Source: Aphrophora alni
Taxonomy: Eukaryota > Arthropoda > Insecta > Hemiptera > Aphrophoridae
NCBI GenBank assembly: GCA_963513935.1
Contig: OY740777.1
Span: 19,253,271 to 19,317,270 of the forward strand
Reading direction: 5' to 3'
DNA: 64,000 nt
This document shows positions 60,871 through 64,000 of the stretch, piece after piece. Positions within the stretch are counted from its first letter, which is position 1. Each line of letters begins with the position of its first letter. The translations under genes were made by a program, and so were the position numbers. Below the pieces are notes generated by a model. It had not been told where the DNA came from, did not search any database, and saw only the letters and a program-made list of their open reading frames with translations.

Positions 60871-61224
60871 TCACTCTTGCCAGTATCCTTTTCCCGTTTT
60901 ACTTTATTGTAATATCTATCTTTGCTCAGTATCCACCTCTCTGGTTATCTTCATAGCTCTATTTTACTACTCCCCCCCCACAAAACATCAATAATACAGT
61001 TTATTCGCAAACTATATATTGAAATGAATATCTATGAATATCTGTAAGGGTTTATGTTTTCAATTTATTAGAGAACCAAAAGATTACACCCACCATTTAA
61101 CTGAATGCTTTCTAATCCAGAAACTTGATTCTAATCGCTTTCAAATTTGAGATATTCGATTTTATTAAACCGCTTCAGTGTTTCATTTATCCCTTTTCAC
61201 TCATCTCTAACCCACAGGGGCTCA
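60871..61224. other. unannotated stretch
   Basis: Short C-run at about 60971-60978; nothing else recognised. Confidence 0.3.
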
Positions 61225-61440
61225 CTGTAGTGATTAGGGGCATGGTAATCCCGAAAGATCCTATCTGGATCTACACATTTTTCGCGTAGTCTTCCGTTAG
61301 ATCCCTCTGTTTCATCTTTTTCCTATTAGTTCTCTCTTGACCAACTCTTGTTATCTTTCTACTCACACATTATTACATTATTCGATGACAAGGGGGTCTT
61401 TGTTTCATTTTCTTTTCTTCTTTTATTATAAGGCTCGTCA
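61225..61440 (-). repeat. Rep-A copy 11 (3' fragment)
   Basis: Pyrimidine-rich reverse of the Rep-A end: 'ggtaatcccgaaagatc', 'gttagatccctctgtttcat', 'tgaccaactcttgttatc'. Confidence 0.6.
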
Positions 61441-62259
61441 TTAAACACAAGTAAATTTTATAATCTTCCATATCTTTTCATAATATTCGCTATTATTCCT
61501 ATGTTTCTGTCGTTCTTCATTCCATTTTCATTTAACTTCCTTTTCCAATCTATCGCCCTTCATTTCGTTTTATTTCCTCTCTTACTCTTAACCTCTTCTT
61601 TTCTCCCTCTCTTTTTCGTTTGTTTATTTTATAGTTGAATCATCTCTCCTTCGATTTTACCCACATTCATTTCTCGCTCTCTTTTCTCCCAGTTCCCTTC
61701 TCTTTAATCGCCCCGCAATTATTGTTCTCTTTCTCTGCAATATTTGTGATTCAGATCTAGGTAATTAGTTTACTAAATGTATTCTCTATAATATACATAA
61801 CCAAAAACTTAAAGGCGAACAATTTATTACTATTTAGAAGATGGACGTTTAACGGCTGTTTAAGAGAGAATATAATAAAAATAATGACAAAATGATATTT
61901 ATGATTAAAGTAAAGCAAGTTTAGATATATAAATAATGTTAAAAATAATCCACAAATATAAAAACGCCGGAATTGATGACATGGTTGATTTTAATTTTTT
62001 CACCCAAACTACCAAATTGAAATTTTTGAAACATATAGTTTTGTTTGACTTGTATTTATTTTGTGAATGAGTGTGTGAGAAAGTTTCAAAACAGTTCATT
62101 TTATTTGTCATGTCAAAGTTGTTTTATTTTCATTGGAGAGCTTACATGTATAGCCACTCCAGGAATTACACCTTTGCAATATTTGCAAGTCTAAATAACA
62201 AACAAGAATAACATTATTGAAACACAAAACATAATCTTAAGACTTAAGATATCTCAGGG
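61441..62259. other. pyrimidine-rich then AT-rich stretch
   Basis: 61440-61720 is strongly T/C-rich on the plus strand, resembling an extension of the Rep-A pyrimidine block. 61900-62110 has a 68-codon minus frame without recognisable motif. Confidence 0.3.
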
Positions 62260-62480
62260 GTTTATTTATAATGAGTGGGAATCCCGAGGTAATCTAGATG
62301 GATTTACATTTTCTTCATGTATTGCTTCGTCTAGATCCCTTTTCCTCATCTTTCCTATTAGATCTCTTTTGTCCAACTCTTTCTTTTGTTCTCTTTCTAC
62401 CCTAAAACCGATCCAGAGTATACGAGAGGTATAAGTATCGTGTGTCTGTTGTATCCTTTTTTCTTCTTTATTTAAGTCAA
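62260..62480 (-). repeat. Rep-A copy 12 (3' fragment)
   Basis: 'gggaatcccgaggtaatct', 'gtctagatcccttttcctca' and 'gtccaactctttctttt' match the Rep-A end. The 78-codon minus frame here is a reading of the repeat. Confidence 0.6.
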
Positions 62481-62939
62481 TGATGAACGCGAAGTTTTTC
62501 ACCTATAAACAACAAGAGAAAATCTAACAACAGGGTAGCATTATGAGGGGAAAACTTCATCCACCCTAAGCTAGACGCCTTAAACATCTCAGAAAGCGAA
62601 TGAACACAACTGCAGTAGTTCGCGCCTTGATGTCATTCATTAATACCATCGCCAACAAAGTTAAATATTCTCAACAAATCTATATTTAACTATTTATTTT
62701 TAACGTAATTCTACATTAGCATGACTGTTTACTTCTTTGTCCTTTTTACCGGTACAATAAGAGTCAATAATGTACCAGATCTTCGAGTTTTGTTTTAGAA
62801 CATAATCTTAAATTTTCATCTGTTTGGCTGCTCTAATTATTCCATGCTTCATGATTAGCCTCAATTATAATAACACCCTAAATTAGATAATAATTTGCAA
62901 GATTTCAATTCTGCCAGATCTATCTTTTCACGATGGGAA

Positions 62940-63290
62940 ATTTAAGAAACGTAATTTTGAATCCTGACCTCCCAAAAAATCTGATATTCGTATAAGAAGG
63001 CCAGCAGGGTGTAGTTACCCATAAGAGCAGATTGGAGGCTACTTCACATATGTAGAGCTCGAGGCCCACTAAGAGCGAGATACTGACATGCGCAAAGCGA
63101 GAGGAGAATAATAATGTAATCACATCTAAGAGGTTAATTAGGGCCTTGCCGACATCAACTAAACAGCGCTATACAAAATTACGATTACGAGTTTCAGAAA
63201 AATGTCTAACAACTGTTTTAAACAAACTTTCTTTATCGGATAAGACCTCCTGATCTAAAAATATAATTTAACATTTCCAATAACGCCCAA
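62940..63290 (-). repeat. Rep-A copy 13 (5' part)
   Basis: Minus strand: 'ctctcgctttgcgcatgtca', 'agtgggcctcgagctctac', then 'aagaaagtttgtttaaaaca'. This corresponds to the 'ctcgcttcgctcg' and 'gtaagtttgtttaaaac' blocks of the copy at 28785. Confidence 0.6.
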
Positions 63291-64000
63291 GAGGCTCTTG
63301 TATTATATTATTTACTGTGCAATCGTGCCAGATATTCTCAATCTATGTTTCAAAACTACACAGATCTCTCTGCACCAATCACAACCTATGCAGTTTACAA
63401 TTAAAAATCGCCATGCCACGACACGATAGCAGTTGTTAAAAATAACGTTTTGTATATTTCAATTTCAACTTCTTCTAAAAGCTACGATAAAGTCCAATAC
63501 TGATATCACTATTTTGAAAAACGGACAAAAAATATGACTGCAAAGTGTAAAAGTGTTCACAACTGTCGATTTTATAATATAAAAAAAATAAACATTCATA
63601 CCAAATTTAGTACAAATTGATTTTAAAATATCGTATGAACACTAATCAAAATGACAGGAACTTCAAGTTCTAAAAGATAGGATCAATGCACATTCCCAAT
63701 TATCGTCTATGGGTTTTCACAGAAAAGAGACAATTATATGAAAGTATCCAGCAAGTGTCATAAATTATCTACATTAACGGGAAACGAGGGTGCAATAATT
63801 TTCAGACACTCTGTATATAATTAGTCGATAGTCGATACTAATGACCTCTCTAGAGATATGAAAGAAAAAAGTTCGCTGAGATCCTTTCCAAATCTCAAGA
63901 GTTAAGTGAAGATTTAAGTGTAAGATTATCTTCAAGATAATCCCACATTGACTTTTAGCTACTGTTACAGTATAGGGTAATTTTGGTAATCGGATAAATG
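63291..64000. other. unannotated, with a CACTCTGTATATA element end
   Basis: 'cagacactctgtatataat' at about 63804-63822 is the right-hand terminus type of the TATACAGAGTGT family. No matching left end is clear within the window. Confidence 0.4.

Overview
The window is AT-rich eukaryotic DNA, very probably from an insect. Short (TTAGG)n tracts (the insect telomere motif) occur at 488-507 and 1063-1077. The DNA is full of arthropod-type transposon remnants: hAT, PIF/Harbinger, P-element-like, Jockey-like and another LINE, and hammerhead-bearing repeats of the kind carried by Penelope-like elements. No intact cellular protein-coding gene, rRNA or convincing tRNA was found. Every open frame is shorter than 110 codons, and those that could be recognised are transposon relics. 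The window reads as intergenic or intronic repeat-rich DNA; order and species cannot be fixed from it.

Layout. 1-7.2 kb: fragment of a dispersed repeat (called Rep-A here), interstitial TTAGG, AT microsatellites, and a 560-bp foldback with a hammerhead-like motif in each arm. 7.86-15.72 kb: a 102-bp satellite, about 77 copies, with no net length change across 76 consecutive unit intervals and with higher-order structure. 16-25 kb: hammerhead-like motifs, a 53-bp tandem repeat, a LINE 3' end, a 54-bp palindromic micro-insertion and a PIF/Harbinger-type MITE. 25-28.3 kb: nothing recognised. 28.3-32.6 kb: an inverted pair of core-mutated hammerhead-like repeats and two long Rep-A copies; one carries a 720-bp Harbinger-like element with a broken MADF domain, the other a 62-bp unit repeated four times. 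34-39.3 kb: three TA-flanked inverted-repeat elements. 40.2-44.6 kb: a near-full Rep-A copy, a P-element-like transposase relic inside its terminal inverted repeats, and a hAT element with an 8-bp target duplication inserted in one copy of a ~350-bp tandem duplication. 45.4-47.65 kb: nested foldbacks. 50 kb: a foldback interrupted by another insertion. 54 kb: a decayed Jockey-type reverse transcriptase. 55.3-58.4 kb: very long (GA)n tracts. 58.4-64 kb: a widely spaced inverted repeat, a CpG-richer segment and several Rep-A fragments.

The elements do not act as a pathway; they form layers of insertion. The items most worth follow-up are: (1) at least eight dispersed motifs with an intact hammerhead core, several with a self-complementary helix III that would favour dimeric cleavage; (2) two homologous ~55-bp palindromes with termini CAATGA/TCATTG, each flanked by a perfect 7-bp direct repeat; (3) the register-perfect 102-bp satellite; (4) the nested foldback cluster. 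All calls were made by eye, with no database search or folding program.
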